DNA of 12,936 nt from Syntrophaceae bacterium UBA2192 (GTDB lineage: Bacteria > Desulfobacterota > Syntrophia > Syntrophales > UBA2192). The DNA is taken from contig DCVI01000072.1 of the NCBI GenBank assembly GCA_002327315.1, positions 152 to 13,087 of the forward strand, read 5' to 3'. Made by a program: the position numbers and the translations under genes. The notes beneath the pieces are model-generated. The model was not told the origin of the DNA. It saw nothing but the letters and a program-made list of their open reading frames with translations, and did not search any database. Below, in pieces: positions 1 through 6,055 of this stretch. Numbering within the stretch: the stretch's first letter is position 1; each line of letters begins with the position of its first letter.

Positions 1-1
1 C

Positions 2-112
2 GACGTCATCGCCTTCCCGAAGACGCAGAAGGCAACCGATGCGATGACCGACGCACCGTCGAAGGTGAGCATCGAGCAGCTGATGGAGCTCTCGCTGAAG
101 ATCGTCCAGTGA
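2..112 (+). CDS. aspS: Aspartyl-tRNA synthetase, C-terminal end (partial)
   Basis: The window opens inside a gene whose last 36 codons are visible before a TGA stop. They begin D-V-I-A-F-P-K-T-Q-K and continue through T-D-A-P-S-K-V to a short final helix ending in I-V-Q. This matches the conserved C-terminus of bacterial AspRS, where DVIAFPKTQ is followed by M-T-(G/D)-A-P-S and a closing Q-L-x-E-L helix. The enzyme charges tRNA-Asp (and often tRNA-Asn in organisms lacking AsnRS) in the cytoplasm. The motif usually carries a Cys before the M-T; here the segment reads A-T-D-A-M-T-D. The catalytic core lies upstream of the window. The 3' flank holds a heptamer-repeat foldback and a weak terminator candidate. 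Confidence 0.88.
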   Translation, partial: DVIAFPKTQKATDAMTDAPSKVSIEQLMELSLKIVQ

Positions 113-121
113 GCCGCAGGA

Positions 122-200
122 GGGATTCGGGAATCGGGAATCCGGCTTCGGGAAAAAAAATTTGTCCATCCCGACTCCTGACGCCTGAAGCCCGATGCCG
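122..200 (+). repeat. Period-7 repeat foldback in the aspS 3' region
   Basis: Positions 122-149 hold four heptamers (consensus GGGAWTC, the last one diverged), followed by an A-rich spacer (153-169). Positions 170-197 hold four heptamers in the opposite sense (consensus CCYGAHG, last positions variable). The two arms can pair: each heptamer contributes about five paired bases and two mismatches, always at the variable positions, giving a long imperfect hairpin with a 17-base loop. The fold is read by eye and no free energy was computed. Confidence 0.6.
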
Positions 201-235
201 GGCACGAAGTGCCATCCCGTGCCCGTTACGTTTTT
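199..235 (+). terminator. Weak candidate terminator after aspS
   Basis: CGGGCAC (199-205) and GTGCCCG (219-225) form a perfect 7-bp stem with a 13-base loop. It is followed by an interrupted run ending in five T (231-235). The T run starts six bases after the stem, so activity is uncertain. The stem overlaps the end of the heptamer foldback, and the two structures would compete. Confidence 0.3.
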
Positions 236-240
236 ACCTA

Positions 241-273
241 TTGACAAAGGCGGGATGATTCTTTAAGGAATCA
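241..273 (+). promoter_or_regulatory. Candidate promoter and palindrome upstream of the Re-citrate synthase leader
   Basis: A perfect -35-like TTGACA lies at 241-246, but no good -10 sits 16-18 bases later; the nearest is TTTAAG (262-267) at 15 bases. An interrupted palindrome, TGATTC (256-261) and GAATCA (268-273), overlaps the expected -10 and could be an operator. If real, the promoter would make a leader of more than 300 bases before the gene at 606. Confidence 0.25.
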
Positions 274-346
274 GTGAAGTTCTTCTTCCCCGGTAGCATT
301 GACCGGAGAGAGGGGAGGAAAAGCGAAAAAAGGAAGGCATTCCACC

Positions 347-469
347 GTGGTGCAGTTCGGGAACATCAACCGCCGGCTTGAAATGAGGCTGGATTCGGCA
401 TGCCTGAAGGCCGCTGAACCGAAGCCTGCGATCGTTCCGGCCCGGGGTGGTCCCTCCATGACTGGTTGA
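347..469 (+). CDS. Possible 40-residue leader ORF (unrecognised)
   Basis: A GTG at 347 is preceded by a purine-rich Shine-Dalgarno-like stretch (AAGGAAGG, ending at 337) with a 9-base spacer. It opens a 40-codon frame ending at TGA 467-469; an internal ATG lies at 383. The peptide starts M-V-Q-F-G-N and ends G-P-S-M-T-G, has two Arg in a row and several Ala and Pro, and resembles no family I know. It lies 26 bases before the terminator at 496, so if translated it could act as an attenuation leader peptide. It shows no obvious run of regulatory codons and may be a chance ORF in GC-rich DNA. Confidence 0.22.
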   Translation: MVQFGNINRRLEMRLDSACLKAAEPKPAIVPARGGPSMTG

Positions 470-529
470 ATCCAATTTCTAAAAGGAAGAGACAAGGGAG
501 GGAACACAAAAGCGTTTCCTCCCTTTTTT
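452..529 (+). terminator. Intrinsic terminator (attenuator candidate) in the Re-citrate synthase leader
   Basis: GGGAGGGAAC (496-505) pairs with GTTTCCTCCC (514-523) to give a 10-bp stem with one G-U pair and an 8-base loop, followed directly by six T (524-529). This is a textbook intrinsic terminator placed 76 bases before the start codon at 606. Upstream, CCCTCC (452-457) is complementary to the 5' arm (496-501) and could act as an antiterminator. It may therefore be a switch rather than a simple end to transcription from aspS. The terminator itself is well supported; the switch is inferred. Confidence 0.72.
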
Positions 530-605
530 ATTTCGACCGGACCGTGCAGTCGACGCACCATGGCCGATTCGTTACACATCCAACGCAGGTGCAGGGAGAA
601 TCAAC

Positions 606-2495
606 ATGGCAAAGTGGAACAAGGAAAAGCGGGTCCTCGATCACGAGCACACAAAATTCTGGCGTTATGAGGTGAAGGACGTCGAGCACCCGAACCTCCA
701 GAAGGACGTCTTCCCCTACGAGGAAGTCTGCCGGATCGTTTTCGACCACAAGCTCGTTTCGATGAGTCCCGCCGAGGACATCTTCATCACCGACACGACC
801 TTCCGGGACGGCCAGCAGGCCCGACCGCCCTACACGGTCAAACAGATCGGCGACCTGTACAAGATGATGAGCCGGCTGGGCGGCGAAAAGGGCGTCATCC
901 GCCAGACGGAGTTTTTTCTTTACAGTCAGCGCGATCGCGAGGCGCTCGAGGCCTGCCGCAGCATGAATCTGCGATACCCCGAGATCACCGGCTGGATCCG
1001 CGCCGTGAAGGAGGACGTCCCCCTGGTCAAGGAGATGGGTCTCAAAGAGACGGGCATCCTCACGTCGGTATCGGACTATCACATCTTCCTCAAGCTGGGC
1101 GTCACACGCAAGCAGGCCATGGAGATGTATCTCGACGTGGTGCGCTCCATCCTCGAGGCGGGGATCATCGCCCGGTGCCATTTCGAGGACCTCACCCGGG
1201 CGGACATCTACGGCTTCGTGATCCCCTTTGCCATCGAACTGATGAAACTGCGCGAGCAGAGCGGCATCGACGTCAAGATCCGGCTGTGCGACACCATGGG
1301 CTACGGGATCACCTATCCCGGCGCGGCCCTGCCCCGAAGCGTGGACAAGATCGTCCGGGCCTTCATCGAGGACGCCGGGGTCCCCGGGCACCTGCTCGAG
1401 TGGCACGGCCACAACGACTTCCACAAGGCCCTGATCAATGCCACGACGGCGTGGCTCTACGGCTGCAGCGGCGCCAACGGAACCTTGATGGGTATCGGCG
1501 AGCGAACGGGAAACCCGCCCGTCGAAGGCCTCATCTTCGAGTACATCCAGCTTCACGGGGACAATCACGGGATCGACACCACGGTAATCACGGACATCGC
1601 CGACTACGTCAGACGGGAGATGAACTTCAAGATCGCCCCCAACTATCCCTTTGTCGGTTCCGAGTTCAACGTCACCCGGGCGGGCGTGCACCTCGACGGT
1701 CTCGTGAAGAACGAGGAGATCTACAACATCTTCGACACGACGAAAATCCTGAAGCGTCCCATCATGCTCGAGATCACCGACAAGTCGGGCAAGGCGGGAA
1801 TCGTTCACTGGATCAACTCCCGGCTCGATCTCAATAACGGGGAGCTCATCGACAAGCGCCATCCCGGCATCTCGGCGATCCACAAGTGGGTCATGAAGCA
1901 ATACGAGGGGGGCCGCATGACGAGCATCTCCAACAACGAGATGGAGAAGGTCGTCCGCAAGTTTCTCCCCGAGCTCTTCATGTCCGATCTCGAGAAGATC
2001 AAGTACCGCGCGGCCCAGGCCGCCGTCGCGGTCGTGCAGCAGGTGATCGACCATCCCGTCATGAAGGCGCTGAACCCGGAGATGCAGGAGCCGATCATGC
2101 AGCAGTTCATCGACGAGAACCCCTCGATCCAGTTCGCCTACGTCGTGGACACGCACGGCAAAAAGGTCACGCGCAACATCACCCACATCGCGGACCGAGC
2201 GAAGTACGAGAACTACGGCGTCGGCACGGACTACTCGAACCGCGAGTGGTTCATCCGGCCCATGGAAACCGGCAAGATCCACGTGACGGACTTCTACATC
2301 TCCAAAATGACGGGCGCTCTCTGCATCACCGTCTCGGCGCCCATTGTCGACGAGAACGACGAGATCCGCGGCGTCTTCGGCGTGGACATCCGCTTCGAAG
2401 AGTGGACCAAGAGTGTGGAGCTGATCTCCGAGGCCACCGAGCGCGCCCTGAAGGCGGAGTACGAGGCGAAGAAGAAGTCGGACCACTGGTTCTAG
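606..2495 (+). CDS. Candidate Re-citrate synthase (isopropylmalate/homocitrate synthase-like) with C-terminal Cache domain
   Basis: 629-residue cytoplasmic protein. Residues 1-450 are a DRE-TIM metallolyase of the isopropylmalate/homocitrate synthase superfamily. Motifs seen are DTTFRDGQQ (63-71, with R67 and metal ligand D68), CHFEDLTRAD (191-200), WHGHND (266-271, with metal ligands H267 and H269), GIGERTGN (296-303) and AGVHLDG (359-365, catalytic-type H362). The shortened C-terminal part lacks the LeuA regulatory fold. It fits the clade that includes Re-face citrate synthases of anaerobes (acetyl-CoA + oxaloacetate to citrate), shown biochemically in Clostridium kluyveri and Syntrophus; this assignment is by resemblance. 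After a helix (about 455-505), residues 507-600 form a Cache/PDC-like domain (YSNREWF 543-549, TGKIHVTDFYIS 555-566, ITVSAPI 574-580, GVFGVDI 589-595) with no membrane segment. ATG at 606 has AGGGAGA six bases upstream. Homocitrate or 2-isopropylmalate synthase is the main alternative. Confidence 0.8.
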   Translation: MAKWNKEKRVLDHEHTKFWRYEVKDVEHPNLQKDVFPYEEVCRIVFDHKLVSMSPAEDIFITDTTFRDGQQARPPYTVKQIGDLYKMMSRLGGEKGVIRQTEFFLYSQRDREALEACRSMNLRYPEITGWIRAVKEDVPLVKEMGLKETGILTSVSDYHIFLKLGVTRKQAMEMYLDVVRSILEAGIIARCHFEDLTRADIYGFVIPFAIELMKLREQSGIDVKIRLCDTMGYGITYPGAALPRSVDKIVRAFIEDAGVPGHLLEWHGHNDFHKALINATTAWLYGCSGANGTLMGIGERTGNPPVEGLIFEYIQLHGDNHGIDTTVITDIADYVRREMNFKIAPNYPFVGSEFNVTRAGVHLDGLVKNEEIYNIFDTTKILKRPIMLEITDKSGKAGIVHWINSRLDLNNGELIDKRHPGISAIHKWVMKQYEGGRMTSISNNEMEKVVRKFLPELFMSDLEKIKYRAAQAAVAVVQQVIDHPVMKALNPEMQEPIMQQFIDENPSIQFAYVVDTHGKKVTRNITHIADRAKYENYGVGTDYSNREWFIRPMETGKIHVTDFYISKMTGALCITVSAPIVDENDEIRGVFGVDIRFEEWTKSVELISEATERALKAEYEAKKKSDHWF

Positions 2496-2498
2496 CTT

Positions 2499-2516
2499 GC
2501 AGGCGTAAACGCCTGC
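2499..2516 (+). other. Perfect hairpin just after the Re-citrate synthase stop
   Basis: GCAGGCG (2499-2505) pairs with CGCCTGC (2510-2516) across a TAAA loop, starting three bases after the TAG stop. It has no T tract, so it is not a standard terminator; it may protect the 3' end. A similar small hairpin follows the next gene at 3854-3866. Confidence 0.6.
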
Positions 2517-2543
2517 GGGCTTCAGGCATCAGGATTCGGGCTT
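2516..2543 (+). repeat. Heptamer repeat array after the Re-citrate synthase gene
   Basis: Four units of exactly 7 bases (consensus CRGGMWT, with CGGGCTT as the first and last unit). Positions 2516-2540 are the inverted copy of 170-194 with only two differences in 25 bases, so this array and the left arm of the aspS foldback belong to one family. Confidence 0.6.
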
Positions 2544-2560
2544 AAGATTTTCAACGGAAT

Positions 2561-2589
2561 GGCGGCAGTGAGAGTTGCCGCCCTTTTTT
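2561..2589 (+). terminator. Intrinsic terminator of the Re-citrate synthase gene
   Basis: GGCGGCA (2561-2567) and TGCCGCC (2576-2582) form a perfect 7-bp GC-rich stem with an 8-base loop, followed after one C by six T (2584-2589). It lies 66 bases after the stop codon. Confidence 0.85.
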
Positions 2590-2624
2590 GATCTCGTGAT
2601 TCATGATTGTTTCACTATTATATA

Positions 2625-2671
2625 TTTATACATATATGTAGATAGTATTTAATTATACGACATATATGTAG
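2625..2671 (+). promoter_or_regulatory. AT-rich promoter candidate with twin palindromic operators
   Basis: In a markedly AT-rich patch (about 2600-2680), TTTATA (2625-2630) and TTTAAT (2648-2653) are separated by 17 bases, a fair sigma-70-like pair. The 12-base palindrome TACATATATGTA occurs at 2629-2640, and its 10-base core ACATATATGT recurs at 2660-2669, exactly 30 bases later. One copy lies between the -35 and -10 and the other at the predicted start of transcription, as expected for repressor sites. Initiation here would give the outer-membrane protein gene a leader of about 300 bases. AT-rich DNA often gives chance promoter matches. Confidence 0.35.
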
Positions 2672-2772
2672 TCATATTTGACCGGTAGAGCGTCTTCCCC
2701 CGCCAGGACTCATTTCATATATCTCCTTTTGTATCAGCTAATTAAATACTTTATTTCGCTTTTTCTCCAGTA

Positions 2773-2788
2773 TGGCACAAGCCTTGTT
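2773..2788 (+). promoter_or_regulatory. Imperfect sigma-54-like site upstream of the outer-membrane protein gene
   Basis: TGGCAC (2773-2778) is a perfect -24 element. It is followed after five bases by TTGTT (2784-2788), where the -12 element should read TTGCT or TTGCA. Spacing is correct, but the key -12 GC is GT, which usually weakens sigma-54 binding. Downstream, 2828-2835 and 2860-2867 (CCGCAGGC and GCCTGCGG) form an 8-bp stem with a 24-base loop. The rest of 2680-2967 shows no convincing gene. Confidence 0.22.
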
Positions 2789-2967
2789 CTAGCAATCCAC
2801 GAACGCCACGACGCAAACACCCCCTGGCCGCAGGCTCTGCTGTCTTCCCCCTCAGCCGGGCCTGCGGTCCCTCCTCCATCAAACGGCGAGAGGTTTGCCG
2901 TCGAAGGAGGATGCCCTTTTGCGGCGACGATTCGCAAGGCCATTAAACTTTGAAGGGAGATATTGAT

Positions 2968-3846
2968 ATGACGAAGGCTGTATTGGATCGGATCCTGAGA
3001 CTTGTTATCGCATCATTCCTCATCCTGGGCATCGGAACCAGCCTGATCACCGAGGCGAGGGCCCAGGAGGCCAAACCTGCCGCCCCGGTTGCTCCGGTCA
3101 CAGAAGAAGAAAAGCCTGCGACCGATTTCACCGTATCGGCCCTCAGCGCCTACATCTGGAGGGGCCAGCAGCAGACAAAAGACAGCATCGTCATCCAGCC
3201 CTCCGCGACGGTCGGGTACAAGGGATTCACGGCCAACCTCTGGGGTAACCTGGATACCAATCCCTACTCGACGACGGATGCCTCCTACTCCAGCAGCTGG
3301 ACGGAGACGGACCTGACCCTCTCCTACAGCAAGTCCTTCGGGCCCGTCACGGGAGGGATCGGATACATCTATTACGGTCTGAACGCCCCGAACGCGGGAG
3401 CAGCCGACCCGCTTGATTCCCAGGAGCTCTTCATTTCGCTTGCCGGAAATGTCCTGCTGACCCCGACGTTCACCGTCTACAAGGAGATCGATCATTACCA
3501 CCAGTGGTATTTCCTCTTCGGGGTGTCCCACACCTTCGAACTCACCAAGATGATCGGCCTGAAACTCGCCGGTTCGTTAAGCTACCTCTTGAGTGACGAC
3601 GCATCGACCTATCCGAAATATGACGACAACGCTCTGCCGACGACGGACAAGTACAGCAATTTCCACGACGGCGTAATCTCGGCGACGCTTCCCATCACGC
3701 CGTTCAAATATGTCACCATTGCCCCGACTGTATCCTGGGTGTTCCCGTTGGGCGACGATGCAAAGAACGAAATGAAGGGCCGCAGCAAGAACGGCCAGCA
3801 AGATAACTTCTTTTACGGCGGAATCAATGTGAGCTTCGCCTTCTGA
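2968..3846 (+). CDS. TorF-family (Gcw_chp-type) putative outer-membrane porin
   Basis: 292-residue exported protein. Residues 1-32 form a signal peptide: basic start, hydrophobic core around 12-27 and an A-R-A cleavage site before Q33. A Pro/Ala/Glu-rich linker (33-52) follows. The mature part opens with F-T-V-S-A-L-S-A-Y-I-W-R-G-Q (54-67), the hallmark of the TIGR02001/Gcw_chp group (S-x-Y-x-x-R-G). Alternating aromatic and polar strands continue to a final F-Y-G-G-I-N-V-S-F-A-F, whose terminal Phe suits BAM-dependent insertion in the outer membrane. The barrel is probably a small channel with unknown substrate. ATG 2968 was chosen because AAGGGAGA ends seven bases upstream; the TTG at 2950 overlaps that site. 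The gene is convergent with uvrD and shares its terminator. Confidence 0.78.
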   Translation: MTKAVLDRILRLVIASFLILGIGTSLITEARAQEAKPAAPVAPVTEEEKPATDFTVSALSAYIWRGQQQTKDSIVIQPSATVGYKGFTANLWGNLDTNPYSTTDASYSSSWTETDLTLSYSKSFGPVTGGIGYIYYGLNAPNAGAADPLDSQELFISLAGNVLLTPTFTVYKEIDHYHQWYFLFGVSHTFELTKMIGLKLAGSLSYLLSDDASTYPKYDDNALPTTDKYSNFHDGVISATLPITPFKYVTIAPTVSWVFPLGDDAKNEMKGRSKNGQQDNFFYGGINVSFAF

Positions 3847-3853
3847 TCCTTGC

Positions 3854-3896
3854 GCGCCAAAGGCGCACGTGACCAGTGATCAGTGACCGGTGAAAC
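3854..3896 (+). repeat. Small hairpin and heptamer repeat after the porin gene
   Basis: A short hairpin (GCGCC 3854-3858, GGCGC 3862-3866, AAA loop) is followed by four 7-base units from 3869 to 3896 with consensus GTGAYCR, the last one diverged. The arrangement of stop codon, hairpin, heptamers and terminator repeats that after the Re-citrate synthase gene, although the heptamer sequence is different. Confidence 0.55.
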
Positions 3897-3897
3897 G

Positions 3898-3934
3898 AAA
3901 AAGGATCGGGGAATGTGCTTCCCCGATCCTTTTT
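3898..3934. terminator. Bidirectional terminator between the porin gene and uvrD
   Basis: A 16-bp perfect stem (3898-3913 with 3919-3934) encloses the 5-base loop TGTGC. Its core is GGATCGGGGAA with an A tract on the left and a T tract on the right. The flanking A and T runs let it work on both strands, serving the convergent genes on either side. Confidence 0.92.
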
Positions 3935-3958
3935 ATTGTTCATCTTTTTCTTGCTTTG

Positions 3959-4000
3959 CCTACACCCTACACCCTCGTCCCTACACCCTTTCCCCTAGTC
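3959..4000 (-). repeat. Heptamer array overlapping the uvrD stop codon, with G-quadruplex pattern
   Basis: Six 7-base units run without a gap (consensus CCTNNNC on the + strand, CCTACAC three times). On the minus strand, which is the uvrD sense strand, this gives five G tracts of at least three (complement of 3992-3995, 3986-3988, 3979-3981, 3972-3974 and 3965-3967) spaced by 3-4 bases. That meets the usual G-quadruplex pattern. The uvrD stop codon (3995-3997) lies inside the array. Confidence 0.6.
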
Positions 4001-5959
4001 CTCGTCAATGATCCACTGCTCATAGGGCAGCTCCGTCGGGTGAAAGGCGTCCTCCTCGAGCTCTTCGATGAACCGCGAAGGCCGCAGGGGCACCATGCCC
4101 ATCCCGCGGGAATAGTCGATCAGGGGGTGGCAGAGGTAGAGCTGGTCCTTGGCGCGCGTGGTGGCGACGTAAAAAAGCCGCCGCTCCTCTTCCTCGCCGC
4201 CGGCCTCGTTGAGCGCGCGGGCCAGCGGGATCATGCCTTCGGCACACCAGATGATGAATACAACGGCCCACTCCAGACCCTTGGCCTGGTGGATGGAGCT
4301 GAGAATCACCTGGTCCTTAGCCTCGGCAGCGCCCGAATCCTCGTTCTCCGTCGTGTTCGTCAGCAGCGAAAGTTCCGCAAGGAAGTCCGTCAGGTTCGCG
4401 AAACGGCTCGAGAAATTGGCCAATTGGATCAGATCCTCTTCCCGCGAGAAGCTGTCCGTGTAACGCTCCTGCAGATCCTCACGGTACCCGCGATTGAGAA
4501 GCAGGTGGATGAGGTCGGAAGGCGCCTGCTCGGCAATCTTGTCGCACAAAAGCGCAAGGGTCTCGCCAAGCCGGACAAGCCCTGGAGCCGCCGCCTTCCC
4601 GACGCGCTTCACCCAGGCGGCATCCCGGATAGCCGCCAGGGGGTCTTTCTCGGCCGCCAGCGCCTTCCAGACCCGGTCCGCCGTGACTTTTCCCACCTTC
4701 TCGTAGAGCCCGAGCACCCTTTTCCAGGCTGCCTCGTCCAGGGGGTTTACGAGCACCCTCAGGTAGGACGTGATGTCCTTCACGTGGGCCATCTCGAAGA
4801 AGCGGATGCCCGAGCGGATCTCGAAGGGAATGCCTCGCCTTGTCAGCTCCATCTGGAGCTCCATGGAGTGGTAATGGGCGCGGTACAGAACGGCTATCTC
4901 CTTGATGGGAATCCCCTCCATGATAAGATCCATGATCCGCCGTGCAACGAAGGCCGCCTGCAGGGTGACGTTTCGTACCGGAACGTAGACGGGCTTGAAA
5001 CCGCCTTTGCGCACGGCCCGCAACTCCTTCTGGAACTGGTCGTGGTTCCGGACGATGCTCCGGTTGGCCAGGTCCAGGATCTGCGGGGTGCTGCGGTAGT
5101 TCGTCTCGAGCTTGAAGACCTTCGCATCGGGGTAGCGGTCCGGGAATCGCAGGATGTTTTCGAAATTGGCCCCCCGGAAGGAATAGATACTCTGGTGGTC
5201 ATCGCCCACTACCATGAGGTTGCGATGCCGGGAGCCGAGCAGGTCGAGAATCGCCGCCTGCAGACTGTTGGTGTCCTGGTACTCGTCGACCAGGATGTGC
5301 AGGAAATGCTCTGCGTATTCGCGGAGGGCCTCCGGCTCGTTTCGCAGAAGTTCGAGCCAGTTTGCCAGCATATCGTCGAAATCCATCATGTTGAGAGATT
5401 TCTTCCGCTCGCGGTAGCTGCGGGCGATGTCGACGATGTCCTCCAGGAGATGATTGAAATGCGGGTATTTCAGCCCGACGACATCCTCGAGAGGGGTCAC
5501 GGTGTTGACGGAATAACCGATGATCTCGCCAAGCACATTCCCCTTGGGGAACCGCCCGGCCTTTGTGTCGATCCCGGCATCGGCAATGCAGGCGTTCAGG
5601 AGCGACTTCGTGTCGTCCGTATCCATGATGGAGTAGTTCCTGCCGTAGCCCAGCCGGTAGCCCTGTCGCCGGAGCACCCGGTTTGCAATGTGGTGAAAGG
5701 TCCCGCCCCATAGCCTCCGCACATCCACTCCGGAAAGGAGCTCCACGCGTCCCAGCATCTCCCGGGCGGCTTTGTTCGTGAAGGTTGCCAGAAGGATCCG
5801 CTCCGGCGGTGTTCCCTTGTCGATCAACCGGGCCACCCGGTAGGTGAGGGTCCGCGTCTTGCCGCTCCCTGCGCCGGCGATGACGAGCATCGGACCCCCT
5901 TCGGCGGTGACGACGCGATACTGTTCCGGATTCAGATCTCTTTCGTAATCGATCGGCAA
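3995..5959 (-). CDS. uvrD: UvrD/PcrA-type superfamily 1A DNA helicase
   Basis: 654-residue ATP-dependent 3'-5' helicase, expected to act in nucleotide excision and mismatch repair and in clearing replication obstacles. Motifs in order: AGAGSGKT (28-35, Walker A), FTNKAA (about 60-65), DEYQDTN (225-231, Walker B), GDDHQSIYSFRGA (252-264), ETNYRST (285-291), LSSIHQAKGLEW (553-564) and LFYVATTRAKDQLYL (595-609). It is somewhat shorter than E. coli UvrD and ends soon after motif VI, without an evident C-terminal tudor-like region. Start: the TTG at 5959 has TAAGGAGA seven bases upstream and gives the family-like N-terminus PIDYERDLNPEQ. A TTG at 6010 would add 17 residues but overlaps the predicted -35. 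The gene lies downstream of adk on the same strand after a 212-base gap. It could equally be called pcrA. Confidence 0.88.
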   Translation of the reverse strand: MPIDYERDLNPEQYRVVTAEGGPMLVIAGAGSGKTRTLTYRVARLIDKGTPPERILLATFTNKAAREMLGRVELLSGVDVRRLWGGTFHHIANRVLRRQGYRLGYGRNYSIMDTDDTKSLLNACIADAGIDTKAGRFPKGNVLGEIIGYSVNTVTPLEDVVGLKYPHFNHLLEDIVDIARSYRERKKSLNMMDFDDMLANWLELLRNEPEALREYAEHFLHILVDEYQDTNSLQAAILDLLGSRHRNLMVVGDDHQSIYSFRGANFENILRFPDRYPDAKVFKLETNYRSTPQILDLANRSIVRNHDQFQKELRAVRKGGFKPVYVPVRNVTLQAAFVARRIMDLIMEGIPIKEIAVLYRAHYHSMELQMELTRRGIPFEIRSGIRFFEMAHVKDITSYLRVLVNPLDEAAWKRVLGLYEKVGKVTADRVWKALAAEKDPLAAIRDAAWVKRVGKAAAPGLVRLGETLALLCDKIAEQAPSDLIHLLLNRGYREDLQERYTDSFSREEDLIQLANFSSRFANLTDFLAELSLLTNTTENEDSGAAEAKDQVILSSIHQAKGLEWAVVFIIWCAEGMIPLARALNEAGGEEEERRLFYVATTRAKDQLYLCHPLIDYSRGMGMVPLRPSRFIEELEEDAFHPTELPYEQWIIDED

Positions 5960-5980
5960 GGTCTTTCTCCTTAAGAGACG

Positions 5981-6010
5981 GTTATATTCCCTCTTCGCAC
6001 GATCCGCCAA
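5981..6010 (-). promoter_or_regulatory. Candidate uvrD promoter
   Basis: On the minus strand TTGGCG (complement of 6005-6010) and TATAAC (complement of 5981-5986) are 18 bases apart. Transcription would start near 5974, just ahead of the ribosome-binding site for the TTG at 5959. The -10 matches five of six consensus bases; the -35 is weak. Confidence 0.35.
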
Positions 6011-6055
6011 TAAAAATCCCCCTCTTTCCCTCTATGACGGCCCTTACAAAAATTT

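Noticed and set aside
441..458. T-box-like core (GGGGTGGTCCC) in the Re-citrate synthase leader
   Set aside because: The required ACCGCG half and a matching downstream strand are missing, and no specifier stem was recognisable.
528..2486. Long minus-strand ORF (652 codons) opposite the Re-citrate synthase gene
   Set aside because: It mirrors codon structure of the real gene, is rich in Asp, Val, Leu and His in the manner of antisense frames in GC-rich DNA, and has no family motif.
2679..2700. tRNA D-arm-like phrase (GGTAGAGCG)
   Set aside because: No matching 5' half of the D stem, no T-arm GGTTCGA motif and no acceptor stem, so no tRNA can be folded here.
2678..2953. Plus-strand ORF of 91 codons upstream of the porin gene
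   Set aside because: It starts with TTG without a ribosome-binding site, overlaps the porin ribosome-binding site, and its composition changes abruptly along its length.
3890..5713. Long plus-strand ORF (607 codons) opposite uvrD
   Set aside because: Antisense shadow: it runs through the terminator and heptamer array and has no recognisable domain, whereas the minus strand has all helicase motifs.
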